Assembly: GCF_014212125.1 (NCBI RefSeq)
Contig: NZ_JACJVP010000028.1
Span: forward strand, 1 to 36,920
Direction of reading: 5' to 3'
Length of the DNA stretch: 36,920 nt
Origin: Cohnella nanjingensis
GTDB taxonomy: Bacteria > Bacillota > Bacilli > Paenibacillales > Paenibacillaceae
Below are positions 15,518-23,440 of the stretch, piece after piece (the first letter of the stretch is position 1; each line of letters starts with the position of its first letter). The notes beneath the pieces were generated by a model, which did not search any database, had not been told where the DNA came from, and saw only the letters and a list, made by a program, of their open reading frames with translations. A program made the translations under genes and the position numbers.

Positions 15518-16345
15518 ATGCGTGTGCAACTGAAGGGATCTGCGGCGGCGACGATCGTTCTGTTCCTGCTGCTGACATCGATCGGGTTGGCGGGATGCGG
15601 AGAACGGAATCCGAAGCAGGGCGGAGAGGCGTCCGCGAGCCCTTCGTCCGGCGAAGTCCTGCCGAAGGCGCAGGAGCAAGAGCAGACGATCATGACGCCG
15701 CCGGCCTTGCGCGTCACGGCAGCCGGAGAGACGTTCGAGGCGCCGTACGGCAGCTACTGCTGGTCTTCCGAAGGACAAGGCGTCTGCGCGGATATGCCTT
15801 ACCCGCCCGATCCGGCGAAGCAGGGCGCCTATGCGGCCGTGAAGGAAGGCGATCTCGTGAAGCTGGCTTTCGACAAGGAGCCGAGCGCGCTGACGGTCAT
15901 GGCCAGCTTCGACGGCCGGGAACGGCCGGACGAAGCGGTGGAGGTCCGGGAAGGCGGTTTCGCGGCCGGGGCCGGGAAGCGCCTGTATATCGTGAGCGCG
16001 GAATGGCCGGAGGGGAAGGTCCCTTACTTCATAGAGGTTGAGGGCGCGCCCGAGGTGGCGGCAGAGAAGGCGGCCGCCTACCGGCAGATCGCGTGGGACG
16101 TCCTGGGCGAATCCGAGCGGGACCGCGTGACGGAGGACTGGAAGCAGGCGGAGGTCGCCGTGTACAAGGGCGAGGTCGGTTGGCTCATCTCGCCCGACCG
16201 AGAGGCGAAGAAGGCGGAGACCCTCGAGGGGAGATCGCTCGTCTCCGTGACCTTCCATACGGAGCAAGACGCGCTCCTCGGACCTCACGTTACGGTCATC
16301 GATACGGAGACGGACCGCATCGTCGGCTTCCTGCCGCGGATGTAG
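15518..16345 (+). CDS. Lipoprotein of unknown function
   Basis: The 275-residue product has a lipoprotein signal peptide (hydrophobic TIVLFLLLTSIGLAGC, lipobox LAGC) and a low-complexity linker rich in Ser, Glu and Gln up to about residue 55. A folded region follows with three cysteine-free beta-rich stretches and a C-terminal segment ending TVIDTETDRIVGFLPRM. Two cysteines are close together (SYCWSSEGQGVC). An upstream ATG at 15494 is in frame, but AAAGAGGGG is 8 nt from the ATG at 15518, and only that start puts the signal peptide at the N terminus. I do not recognise the domain. A weak TTGCAC (15463-15468) with TGTAAA 17 nt further may be its promoter. Confidence 0.8.
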   Translation: MRVQLKGSAAATIVLFLLLTSIGLAGCGERNPKQGGEASASPSSGEVLPKAQEQEQTIMTPPALRVTAAGETFEAPYGSYCWSSEGQGVCADMPYPPDPAKQGAYAAVKEGDLVKLAFDKEPSALTVMASFDGRERPDEAVEVREGGFAAGAGKRLYIVSAEWPEGKVPYFIEVEGAPEVAAEKAAAYRQIAWDVLGESERDRVTEDWKQAEVAVYKGEVGWLISPDREAKKAETLEGRSLVSVTFHTEQDALLGPHVTVIDTETDRIVGFLPRM

Positions 16346-16589
16346 AAGGCGTTGCGGCGAGCGAACTGGAGAGCGTATGGCGAGTGTATGGCGAGCGCGC
16401 TACAGACCTGAGAGACGGTCCCCGAAGTCAACGATGACGGAGGGACGGTCGCTCTTTTGGCGCCCCGGAGCGTTCGGCGGCGTCTTCTTTTTTGTCCCAT
16501 TTTCGCATAGGTATGAGGAAGCGTTCGCGTTCGCGCAAAGCGACGGCGCTTCGGCGCTTCGGACCAAGGAACGTCTCGGGAGGCATGCC

Positions 16590-17600
16590 ATGCGGAAGAG
16601 ATGGGGACGGCCGACGTTGTTCAATTGGAAATGGACGGCCCCGCCGAAAAGCTGGGGGGCGCGTCCGAGGGGATGGAAGCCGAGGCCTAGCGCTTATGCG
16701 CCGAAGAGCCGCGGGTTCGTGGCGAGCGGCGGAAGGAGGCGGAGAACGACGATTCGGGTAGGGAGTCCTCCGCCTTCGCAGGGATGGGTGACCCGGCCGA
16801 AGCGGCGGCTGCGCCGGCGGCATTTCTGGGCGATCATAGCGCTGGTGTTCTTGTTCGCGACGATCCAATCGTTCCTGTTCCTGGATCGCTACTTGCGCGA
16901 GCCGCTGATGTTCCTGGCCAAGGTGCGCATCACGCAGATGGCGACGGAGGCGATCAACGCGGCGATCACCGACAATATCGCGGCGGGAGCCGACAGCAGC
17001 AAGATGGTGAACTGGCAGACGGACGAGAGGGGGAAGACGACCGGATTCCTCATCGACTACAAAGAGCAGATGAAGATCACCGCGGAGACGGTGAGGGTGG
17101 TCGATGCCGCCTTGAAGGCCCAGGAAGCGGTCCACGAACGCATTCCGATCGGGCACGCGATCGACAGTCCCTTCCTGTCGTCGCTCGGTCCTACGGTGGC
17201 GGTTCGGTTCCATCCGCTCAGCACCGTGCAAGCCGAAGTGAAGACCCGGCAATCCAGCGCGGGCATCAACATGCTGCTCGTCGAGGTCTATATTCACGTG
17301 AAGACCGACATCTCCATCGTCATTCCGTTCGACCGGGAGCCGAATACGATCGAGACGGACATTCCGTTGTCCTATCTGCTCGTGGTGGGAGATACTCCGA
17401 TGTACTACTATGACGGGAAAGGCAATCCCGTCGGCAGCGGCGCTTCGCAAGCGCCGGCGCTCACGCTGCCGAATCCGTCCCAAGGCGCGAACGCGGCGCC
17501 CGGCGAAGGCGCGGCGGGCAGCGGCGGCGGCCGTACGGAGAAGCCGTCCGGCAGCGAAGCGGTGAGCGGGCAGTCGGCCGGCGCCGGCGCGGGGCACTAG
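16590..17600 (+). CDS. yunB: Sporulation protein YunB
   Basis: The 336-residue product matches YunB, a sporulation protein of unknown biochemistry. One transmembrane segment lies at about residues 80-97 (ALVFLFATIQSFLFLDRYL), followed by the extracytoplasmic body ITQMATEAINAAITDNI, GHAIDSPFLSSLGP, VEVYIHVKTDISIVIPFD and TDIPLSYLLVVGDTP. It is longer than the Bacillus protein because of a very basic 75-residue N terminus and a Gly/Ala/Ser-rich tail. The frame opens at 16377, but GGGAGG lies 6 nt before the ATG at 16590; a start still further in cannot be excluded. In B. subtilis yunB lies beside lytH and lipA; here those genes are about 17 kb away. Confidence 0.88.
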   Translation: MRKRWGRPTLFNWKWTAPPKSWGARPRGWKPRPSAYAPKSRGFVASGGRRRRTTIRVGSPPPSQGWVTRPKRRLRRRHFWAIIALVFLFATIQSFLFLDRYLREPLMFLAKVRITQMATEAINAAITDNIAAGADSSKMVNWQTDERGKTTGFLIDYKEQMKITAETVRVVDAALKAQEAVHERIPIGHAIDSPFLSSLGPTVAVRFHPLSTVQAEVKTRQSSAGINMLLVEVYIHVKTDISIVIPFDREPNTIETDIPLSYLLVVGDTPMYYYDGKGNPVGSGASQAPALTLPNPSQGANAAPGEGAAGSGGGRTEKPSGSEAVSGQSAGAGAGH

Positions 17601-17718
17601 GCGCGGCGGGGCGAGTCTGTCTTGCGGTCGAGGTCCGTCTCCGCTATCGTTATCGTTGAAGCGGCATAAGCGGCGCGGATCGTACGCGCGCCGGGAGCGA
17701 GAGGGCGGTAACGGACCG

Positions 17719-18579
17719 ATGGGCAGACGCGAACGGGGCTATCCGGGCAGGCCTTCCGGGGACGGGAGCGGGCGAGTGATCGCCGATCACTTCCAGGAGA
17801 GCGACGCCTATGAAGTGAGCCGTCCCGAAGGCATGGCGGATTGGATCATGATCTACACGCTGTCAGGCGAAGGCTTCATCGAGACGGCCGAAGGCGGCGA
17901 ACGGCGGCTGCGCGCCGGAGACATCGCCGTCGTCAAGGGCGGGCATCCGCATCGCTATGGCACGCCGAAGGGGCAGATCTGGCACTTTCTCTGGGCGCAC
18001 TTCGTGCCGGGCGAGCAGGCGTACCGTTGGAGCGGCTTGCCCGAGGCGTCGCCGGGCCTCGTTCTGCACAGCGTAGCTTATGCGCAGCTGCGCAAACGAA
18101 TCTTGCGCGCGTTCCGGCGCGTACTTCAAGACAGCCGCCAATCGAGCGTCTACGCGAACTTGCTCTCGATGAACGCGCTCCAAGAGATCCTGCTCCTGCT
18201 CGAGCAGCAGCACGCGCAGGCGCCGATCGACGCCCGCGTGGCGGAGGCGCTGGACCATCTGTCGGCGCGCATGAAGGAGCCGCTGCAGGTCGGGGAGCTC
18301 GCGCGCGTGGTCGGGTTGTCCGCCTCGCGGCTGTCCCATTTGTTCAAGGAACAGACGGGCGCGTCGATCATCGATACGCTGAACCGAATGCGGCTGCGCC
18401 AAGCGGCCCTGCTCCTCGTCCATACGTCGCGGAGCGCGGAGGATGCGGCGGGGGACGTCGGTTTCAACCACTACAATCACTTCGCGGCCCTGTTCAAGGC
18501 GGAGTACGGCATGAGCCCTTCCGCTTTTCGGAAGGAGGGACGCGAAGAGGCTCGAGGGGGCCGGGGAATGGGGTTGTAG
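17719..18579 (+). CDS. AraC family transcriptional regulator
   Basis: The 286-residue product has an N-terminal cupin domain (GEGFIETAEGGERRLRAGDI; KGGHPHRYGTP) and a C-terminal AraC DNA-binding domain with two helix-turn-helix motifs. These are LQVGELARVVGLSASRLSHL and EDAAGDVGFNHYNHFAALFK, with the closing signature EYGMSPSAFRKE. The cupin histidines suggest a sugar-type effector. The frame opens with a TTG at 17656; I prefer the ATG at 17719, which has GAGGG 13 nt before it, but the start is uncertain. No adjacent transport or catabolic operon is obvious, so its targets are unknown. Confidence 0.85.
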   Translation: MGRRERGYPGRPSGDGSGRVIADHFQESDAYEVSRPEGMADWIMIYTLSGEGFIETAEGGERRLRAGDIAVVKGGHPHRYGTPKGQIWHFLWAHFVPGEQAYRWSGLPEASPGLVLHSVAYAQLRKRILRAFRRVLQDSRQSSVYANLLSMNALQEILLLLEQQHAQAPIDARVAEALDHLSARMKEPLQVGELARVVGLSASRLSHLFKEQTGASIIDTLNRMRLRQAALLLVHTSRSAEDAAGDVGFNHYNHFAALFKAEYGMSPSAFRKEGREEARGGRGMGL

Positions 18580-18603
18580 ACCTTTCTCCGCGCTTGCTAT
18601 AAT
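18574..18603 (+). promoter_or_regulatory. Sigma-A promoter of the HesB-like gene
   Basis: TTGTAG (18574-18579) and TATAAT (18598-18603) are 18 bp apart, with TGC directly before the -10 (extended -10). The -35 overlaps the last codons and stop of the AraC gene. Confidence 0.75.
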
Positions 18604-18609
18604 GGAAAT

Positions 18610-18623
18610 GGTAACCGATTTCA
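18610..18623. promoter_or_regulatory. Possible CcpA (cre) operator
   Basis: GGTAACCGATTTCA matches the cre consensus TGWAANCGNTNWCA at all defined positions but the first. It would cover the transcription start of the HesB-like gene, a position suited to repression. A single near-match found by eye may be chance. Confidence 0.3.
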
Positions 18624-18679
18624 AACTTGCAGCTGTCTGACGAACGTGAATTCATCATCCCGGAAAAGAGGTGTGTGGT

Positions 18680-18958
18680 TTGGAGCTTAGCGTCTCGCCA
18701 TCCGCCGTTACCTGTTTTCAGCAAGAGTGGGGATACCGACAAGGAGACCGCATTCGCATCTTCGTCCGCTATATTAGCGGCGGCACGGAGCCTTACGGCT
18801 TCGGCATCATGCTGGACGATCCGATGGACCCGGCGACGACCGTCGTCGAGGAACGTATGACCTTCTACATGGAGAGCAAAGATGTCTGGTTCCTGGAACG
18901 GAAGAAGCTGACGATCGACTGCCAAGAAGGCGACATCGTCTTCGTGGTCGCAGATTAA
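18680..18958 (+). CDS. HesB/YneR-like small protein
   Basis: The 92-residue product resembles the HesB/IscA-fold proteins of the Bacillus YneR type: VSPSAVTCFQQEWGYRQGD, RIRIFVRYISGG, then FYMESKDVWFLE and LTIDCQEGDIVFV. The three clustered cysteines of true iron-sulfur carriers (CxnCGC) are absent, so an iron-sulfur transfer role is doubtful and the function is unknown. The TTG at 18680 is 8 nt from AAGAGG and is preferred to the GTG at 18671, which overlaps that site. It has its own promoter and terminator, making it a single-gene transcript. Confidence 0.78.
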   Translation: MELSVSPSAVTCFQQEWGYRQGDRIRIFVRYISGGTEPYGFGIMLDDPMDPATTVVEERMTFYMESKDVWFLERKKLTIDCQEGDIVFVVAD

Positions 18959-18969
18959 CGAAACAGGCA

Positions 18970-19027
18970 AACCGAACAGCCCCGCCTCGCAGCCATCGCT
19001 GCCGGCGGGGCTGTTCGGTTTATTTTT
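18970..19027 (+). terminator. Intrinsic terminator after the HesB-like gene
   Basis: A perfect 17-bp stem, AACCGAACAGCCCCGCC with its complement (18970-18986 and 19004-19020), encloses a 17-nt loop and runs into TATTTTT. Confidence 0.95.
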
Positions 19028-19058
19028 GATCCAAGTTAACCCGCACTGGCAGTCCCGC

Positions 19059-19116
19059 TATAAAATGTTCGTAAATGTTCGTTAATGTATGTTATACTAA
19101 AAAACGAACATGAACA
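19059..19116. promoter_or_regulatory. kdu operon promoter and multi-half-site operator
   Basis: Three direct repeats of ATGTTCGTAA, ATGTTCGTTA and ATGTATGTTA begin at 19065, 19075 and 19085, exactly 10 bp apart. Inverted copies follow as ACGAACAT (19104-19111) and ATGAACA (19110-19116). An extended -10 (TGTTATACT, 19090-19098) overlaps the third repeat. An alternative promoter is TTAACC, 17 bp, TATAAA (19036-19064). ATGTTCG/CGAACAT half-sites are typical of the DeoR/GlpR family, and a DeoR-type gene is the second gene of the operon, so autoregulated repression is likely. Confidence 0.7.
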
Positions 19117-19135
19117 AACAAGGAGGACTTATTCG

Positions 19136-19966
19136 ATGGACATCCGCCACGCCACGCACCCGTCCGACGCCAAGCGTTACGATACCGCCGAGCTGCGCGC
19201 GCACTATTTGATCGAGAAGCTGTTTGAGGCCGATCGCGTCCGCATGACTTACACCCACGAGGACCGCATGGTCATCGGGGGGGCGCAGCCGGTGAAGGAG
19301 ACGCTCGTACTCGAGGCGGCCGATACGCTGAAGACCGAATACTTCCTGGAGCGCCGGGAAGTCGGATTCGTCAACATCGGCGGCGAAGCCGAGATCGCGG
19401 TAGACGGCGAACGCTATACGCTGGAGCGCCTGGACACGCTGTACGTCGGCAAGGGCGTCCGCGACGTCCGGCTGGCGAGCAAGGACGCCGCAGATCCGGC
19501 GAAGCTGTACTTCTGCTCCGCGCTGGCGCATGCGCAGATCCCGACGCGCAAGGTGTCGATCAAGGAAGCGAATACGCTGCACCTCGGATCGCTGGAGACG
19601 TCGAACGAACGCGACCTGAACCAGATCATCCACGCCGACGGCGTACAGAGCTGCCAGCTCATGTTGGGCATCACGCAACTCAACACGGGAAGCGTCTGGA
19701 ACACGATGCCTTCGCACCTGCACGATCGCCGCATGGAAGCTTACCTTTATTTCGACCTGACGGACGACGCCCGCGTCTTCCACATGATGGGACAACCCGA
19801 GGAGACCCGCCATCTGGTCGTGGCCAACGAGCAAGCCGTCATCTCGCCGAGCTGGTCGATCCACTCCGGTACGGGGACGCGCAATTATTCGTTCATCTGG
19901 GCGATGGCCGGCGAGAACTATACGTTCAAGGACATGGACGTCGTCCCCATGGATCGGTTAAAGTAA
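19136..19966 (+). CDS. kduI: 5-dehydro-4-deoxy-D-glucuronate isomerase
   Basis: KduI interconverts 5-keto-4-deoxyuronate and 2,5-diketo-3-deoxygluconate in the breakdown of unsaturated uronates from pectin or glycosaminoglycans. The 276-residue length is typical. The zinc site can be seen in MPSHLHDRRMEAYLYF (two His and a Glu), with a further His in the segment SWSIHSGTGTRNYSFIW. The N terminus has the family motif RHATHPSDAKRYDT. AAGGAGG lies 9 nt before the ATG. It is the first gene of a three-gene operon with a DeoR regulator and kduD. Confidence 0.96.
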   Translation: MDIRHATHPSDAKRYDTAELRAHYLIEKLFEADRVRMTYTHEDRMVIGGAQPVKETLVLEAADTLKTEYFLERREVGFVNIGGEAEIAVDGERYTLERLDTLYVGKGVRDVRLASKDAADPAKLYFCSALAHAQIPTRKVSIKEANTLHLGSLETSNERDLNQIIHADGVQSCQLMLGITQLNTGSVWNTMPSHLHDRRMEAYLYFDLTDDARVFHMMGQPEETRHLVVANEQAVISPSWSIHSGTGTRNYSFIWAMAGENYTFKDMDVVPMDRLK

Positions 19967-20006
19967 GGGGCAACGAACGCATTGCGCGCATAGGAGGACA
20001 TGGCAG

Positions 20007-20768
20007 ATGCTGGCCGCCGCACGACACCAAGCGATATTGGAGCTGCTCCAGGAACGGGGCAGCGTTCAAGTCTCGGACTTGAGCGAACGAATGGGCGTCA
20101 CGCCCAAGACCATCCGCGAGGATCTGGAGAAGCTCGAGGAGAAAGGGCTGCTCGCCCGGACCCACGGAGGCGCGGTGTCGCCCGCGGGGGAAGCGGAGCC
20201 GCTGCTGCCGCTGCAGATTCCGAACACGAAGCATCTCTCCGAGAAGGAAGCGATCGCCGTCCATGCGCTTCGCTATATCCAGCAAGACGATATCATCGCG
20301 CTCGACGCCGGCAGCACGACGCTCGAGATCGCGCGGCGACTGCCGAACGAGCCGCTCACGGTGCTCACGAACGACTTGCTCATCATCCGCGAGCTGATCG
20401 GGAAGGACCGGATTCGGCTCGTCGTGCCGGGCGGTTACCGGCAGCGCAACGTCCTGATCGGGAACGAGGCGCTCGACTGGTTGGGGAAGCTGAACGTCCA
20501 GAAATTGTTCCTCTCTTCGACCGGCGTGCACGAGAAATACGGACTTACCGTCTTTACGGGCGAATTGATCGAACTCAAGAAAGCGTATTTGGCGAACGCC
20601 AAGGAGATCTACTGCGTGGCCGATCACAGCAAGTTCGGCCGCGCGGCGCTGCTGACGTTCGCCGAGCTGAAGGACATCGAGGTGTTCATCACGGACGGCG
20701 GACTGGACGACGAGTCGGTCCGCCGCTATATCGCAGGAGGTGCGAAGCGCATTGAGAGAGCTCTTTGA
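20007..20768 (+). CDS. DeoR/GlpR family transcriptional regulator of the kdu operon
   Basis: The 253-residue product has a typical DeoR N-terminal winged helix-turn-helix (VQVSDLSERMGVTPKTIRED, then LARTHGGAV). The C-terminal sugar-phosphate-sensing domain has the isomerase-like motifs DAGSTTLEIARRL, LTNDLLI and FLSSTGV, with a late CVADHSKFGR. Family members sense phosphorylated sugars. AGGAGG precedes the ATG. The gene sits between kduI and kduD and overlaps kduD by 17 bp, so it is co-expressed with them and probably acts on the half-sites upstream of kduI. The ligand is probably a uronate-pathway intermediate, which is inference. Confidence 0.93.
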   Translation: MLAAARHQAILELLQERGSVQVSDLSERMGVTPKTIREDLEKLEEKGLLARTHGGAVSPAGEAEPLLPLQIPNTKHLSEKEAIAVHALRYIQQDDIIALDAGSTTLEIARRLPNEPLTVLTNDLLIIRELIGKDRIRLVVPGGYRQRNVLIGNEALDWLGKLNVQKLFLSSTGVHEKYGLTVFTGELIELKKAYLANAKEIYCVADHSKFGRAALLTFAELKDIEVFITDGGLDDESVRRYIAGGAKRIERAL

Positions 20769-21510
20769 TCTGACGGGCCGCGCGGCGATCGTGACCGGCG
20801 CGGGCCGCGGACTCGGACAAGCGATCGCGATCGGCCTCGCCGAAGCCGGCGCCGACGTTCTGCTCGTCACGAACAGCACGCCCGCGGAAGAGACGAAGCG
20901 CCGGGTCGAGGCGGCCGGCCGCAGGGCCGTCACGGTACAGGCGGACGTAGGCGACCGCGACCGGCTGGCGGGAATCGCCGACGCGGCGCTGGCAGCCTTC
21001 GGCAAGATCGACGTCTTGGTCAACAACGCGGGCATCATCCGCCGCACGCCCGCGGCCGAGCATGCTTATGCGGATTGGCAGGACGTGCTGGACGTCAACC
21101 TCAACGCCGTGTTCCTCCTGAGCCAGCTGGTCGGCAAGACGATGATCGCGCAGGGCTCGGGCAAGATCATCAACGTCGCGTCCATGCTGAGCTTCCAGGG
21201 CGGCATCAACGTCCCCGGCTACACGGCGAGCAAGCATGCGGTCGCGGGCCTGACGAAGGCGCTGGCCAACGAATGGGCGTCCAAGGGCGTCCAAGTCAAC
21301 GCCATCGCGCCCGGCTACATGAGTACGGACAATACCGAAGCGCTGCGGCAGGATCCCGTGCGCAGCCGGCAGATTCTCGAGCGTATCCCGGCAGGACGCT
21401 GGGGATCGGATCAGGATATGGCGGGTCCCGCGATATTCCTGGCTTCCCGCGCATCGGACTACATGAACGGCCACGTCCTCTTCGTGGACGGCGGCTGGAT
21501 GGTGCGCTAA
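20752..21510 (+). CDS. kduD: 2-dehydro-3-deoxy-D-gluconate 5-dehydrogenase
   Basis: KduD is a short-chain dehydrogenase that reduces 2,5-diketo-3-deoxygluconate to KDG, the step after KduI. The 252-residue product has the cofactor motif TGAGRGLGQ, the structural NNAG, the catalytic Ser region (INVASMLSFQGG) and the YTASK Tyr/Lys pair. The frame can start at a GTG at 20740 that overlaps AGGAGG; the TTG at 20752 gives the usual KduD N terminus MRELFDLTGRAAIVTG and is preferred. It overlaps the end of the deoR-type gene. KDG kinase and aldolase are not in this window. Confidence 0.94.
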   Translation: MRELFDLTGRAAIVTGAGRGLGQAIAIGLAEAGADVLLVTNSTPAEETKRRVEAAGRRAVTVQADVGDRDRLAGIADAALAAFGKIDVLVNNAGIIRRTPAAEHAYADWQDVLDVNLNAVFLLSQLVGKTMIAQGSGKIINVASMLSFQGGINVPGYTASKHAVAGLTKALANEWASKGVQVNAIAPGYMSTDNTEALRQDPVRSRQILERIPAGRWGSDQDMAGPAIFLASRASDYMNGHVLFVDGGWMVR

Positions 21511-21523
21511 CCGAAGTCAAGGC

Positions 21524-21564
21524 AAGGCATTCTCCGGGGCAAGCTCGGGAGAATGCCTTTTTTT
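21524..21564 (+). terminator. Intrinsic terminator of the kdu operon
   Basis: AAGGCATTCTCC (21524-21535) pairs with GGAGAATGCCTT (21548-21559) and continues into a run of seven T. Confidence 0.95.
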
Positions 21565-21703
21565 GCGACGCTTCCGTCAGATAACCTCGAACGGGACAGC
21601 CTCCCGGCTCCGAAATCTTAAAACCCGTTGCGCTTCCCATAACCAGCTTGTACACTGATGATGCACTTATACCCATAACGTTCGGAAATGGGGGAAGTAC
21701 ATC

Positions 21704-23440
21704 TTGCCGCGACCCGGTCCGCCCAAGCCCGTTTCGTTAAAAAAACGTCTGTTTTTTTCTTTCTCGGCGCTTGTCGTTTTTCCGCTTCTTCTTATCGTAA
21801 TCATCTCTTATTTTGGTGTATATACCTTGCTCACCGACAAAGTCGAAAAAGGTATTCAAACCAACTTGAAGCAATTTACTCTTTCCTTGGACAATACGCT
21901 GACGAACATGAACTACGTATCGCAGCAGTTGGCGTTCGACGGGGGCGTGGGACGCGATTTGGATCAATGGCTGGATGAGGAAGATCTCTATCGGAAGGCT
22001 ACCTTAACGGAAAGAATTTCGATGGAGCTGAACCTCATTTCCTTGACGAATCCGACGATCGGCTTGACTTTTTATTGCGATCGGGATGCGAAGTCGGTCG
22101 TCTTTCCTAACCCTCAAGTCGCAAGCGGATTCAACCTCCGCGAATTGCCCGTGCTGATCAAGATGAACACGATTACCGTTTATGGACCTCATCCGTCCTT
22201 GGACCGGTTCAACAGCAACAAGGTGCTGTCGGTCGTCCGCAAGGTCGATCTGCCGGACCGGGCCGGCATTTACGTTTACGTGGAAACGAGCTTTAACTAC
22301 GATCAAAATTTACTGGAAGAGAACAAGAAGGTGAATCGCGATCATCTTATCCTAGATAAGGAAGGGGTTGTCACCTACAGCGATCGGGGGGACGCGTTCC
22401 CAGTCGGAAGCCGTCTGGAAGTTGGGAGAACCGGTCAGCCTCGCGAAATGAAGGGCTTTTATCTGTTTGAGGAGCCGACCAGCCAAGGCTGGCGGGCCGT
22501 CAACGTGATTCCGCGAAGCGAGTACAATGCGGAAATCGACCGGTGGCTGTGGCAGATCCTCGCGATATTTCTGTTTTCTTTATTGCTTGGAATCGTATTG
22601 GCGCGGCAAATCTGGAGGATGGTTTACCGTCCGCTCAACAAGATCAACAATGAAATCCAGCGGGTCGAAAAAAGCGATTTCCACTCTCCCGTTATGCCGA
22701 CCTCGATCGTGGAGTTCGACCGTCTGCTCCGCCATCTGGAGAGGATGAGGAGCCGGATCGAAGATCTGCTTGTCGAGGTAGAGCGGAAGGAGAAGCGCCG
22801 GGCCGACTTTGAAGTGGAGAAGCTGCTGTACCAGATCAACCCGCATTTTATCCATAACACGCTGGATACGATCCGCTGGCTGGCGCGCCTGAAGGGAAAC
22901 GACGAGATCGACGAGATCGCGTCCTCGTTGAACAAGCTGCTTTACTACAACTTGGGGAAAAAGAGCCACCGATCGACCGTCGCCGAAGAAATCGAAGCGT
23001 TGAAGGACTATTTGACGTTGCAAAAAATCCGTTACGATTTCGAATTCCTCGTGGACATCTCCGTGTCCGATGACATTCTATCATGCGAAATCCCGCGGTT
23101 CGTTCTTCAGCCGCTGGTGGAAAATTCGCTGTACCACGGCCATCTTGCCAAAGACGGCAGGATCGAAGTCCGAATCGAACCCGCCGGAGACAGCCGTTTT
23201 ACGATCGCGGTCAAAGACAACGGCAAAGGAATATCGCAGCAGGAGTTGAAGAAGCTGATGGGCGAGCATAAGGAAGAAGACAAGCGGATCGGACTCGGAA
23301 TCGGCACTTACTACGTCAAGAAAGCGATCGAATCCCACTTCGGGGACGAGGCGGAGTTCCGGATCGAGAGCGATCCGAACCGGGGAACGACGGTCTCCTT
23401 GCGGCTGCCTCGCCGCTTTACAGGTGGCGGGCATGATTAA
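21704..23440 (+). CDS. YesM-type sensor histidine kinase
   Basis: The 578-residue product has TM1 at about 19-41 and an extracellular Cache-like domain to about 280 (NPTIGLTFYCDRDAK). TM2 is at about 283-303, a HAMP segment follows, and the His_kinase box is YQINPHFIHNTLDTIRW with H381 as phosphoacceptor. The ATPase region has LVENSLYHG (N box), DNGKGIS and GLGIGTYYV. This is the YesM/LytS-like class that pairs with AraC-type response regulators to control sugar ABC transporters. The start is a TTG 8 nt after GGGGGA. The response regulator gene overlaps its end, and the transport genes follow. The 5' end carries a run of seven A and a run of seven T close together. Confidence 0.93.
   Translation: MPRPGPPKPVSLKKRLFFSFSALVVFPLLLIVIISYFGVYTLLTDKVEKGIQTNLKQFTLSLDNTLTNMNYVSQQLAFDGGVGRDLDQWLDEEDLYRKATLTERISMELNLISLTNPTIGLTFYCDRDAKSVVFPNPQVASGFNLRELPVLIKMNTITVYGPHPSLDRFNSNKVLSVVRKVDLPDRAGIYVYVETSFNYDQNLLEENKKVNRDHLILDKEGVVTYSDRGDAFPVGSRLEVGRTGQPREMKGFYLFEEPTSQGWRAVNVIPRSEYNAEIDRWLWQILAIFLFSLLLGIVLARQIWRMVYRPLNKINNEIQRVEKSDFHSPVMPTSIVEFDRLLRHLERMRSRIEDLLVEVERKEKRRADFEVEKLLYQINPHFIHNTLDTIRWLARLKGNDEIDEIASSLNKLLYYNLGKKSHRSTVAEEIEALKDYLTLQKIRYDFEFLVDISVSDDILSCEIPRFVLQPLVENSLYHGHLAKDGRIEVRIEPAGDSRFTIAVKDNGKGISQQELKKLMGEHKEEDKRIGLGIGTYYVKKAIESHFGDEAEFRIESDPNRGTTVSLRLPRRFTGGGHD

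Noticed and set aside
16430..16500. Possible terminators between the lipoprotein gene and yunB
   Set aside because: Two T-rich stretches follow only imperfect stems with several mismatches, so I could not support a call.
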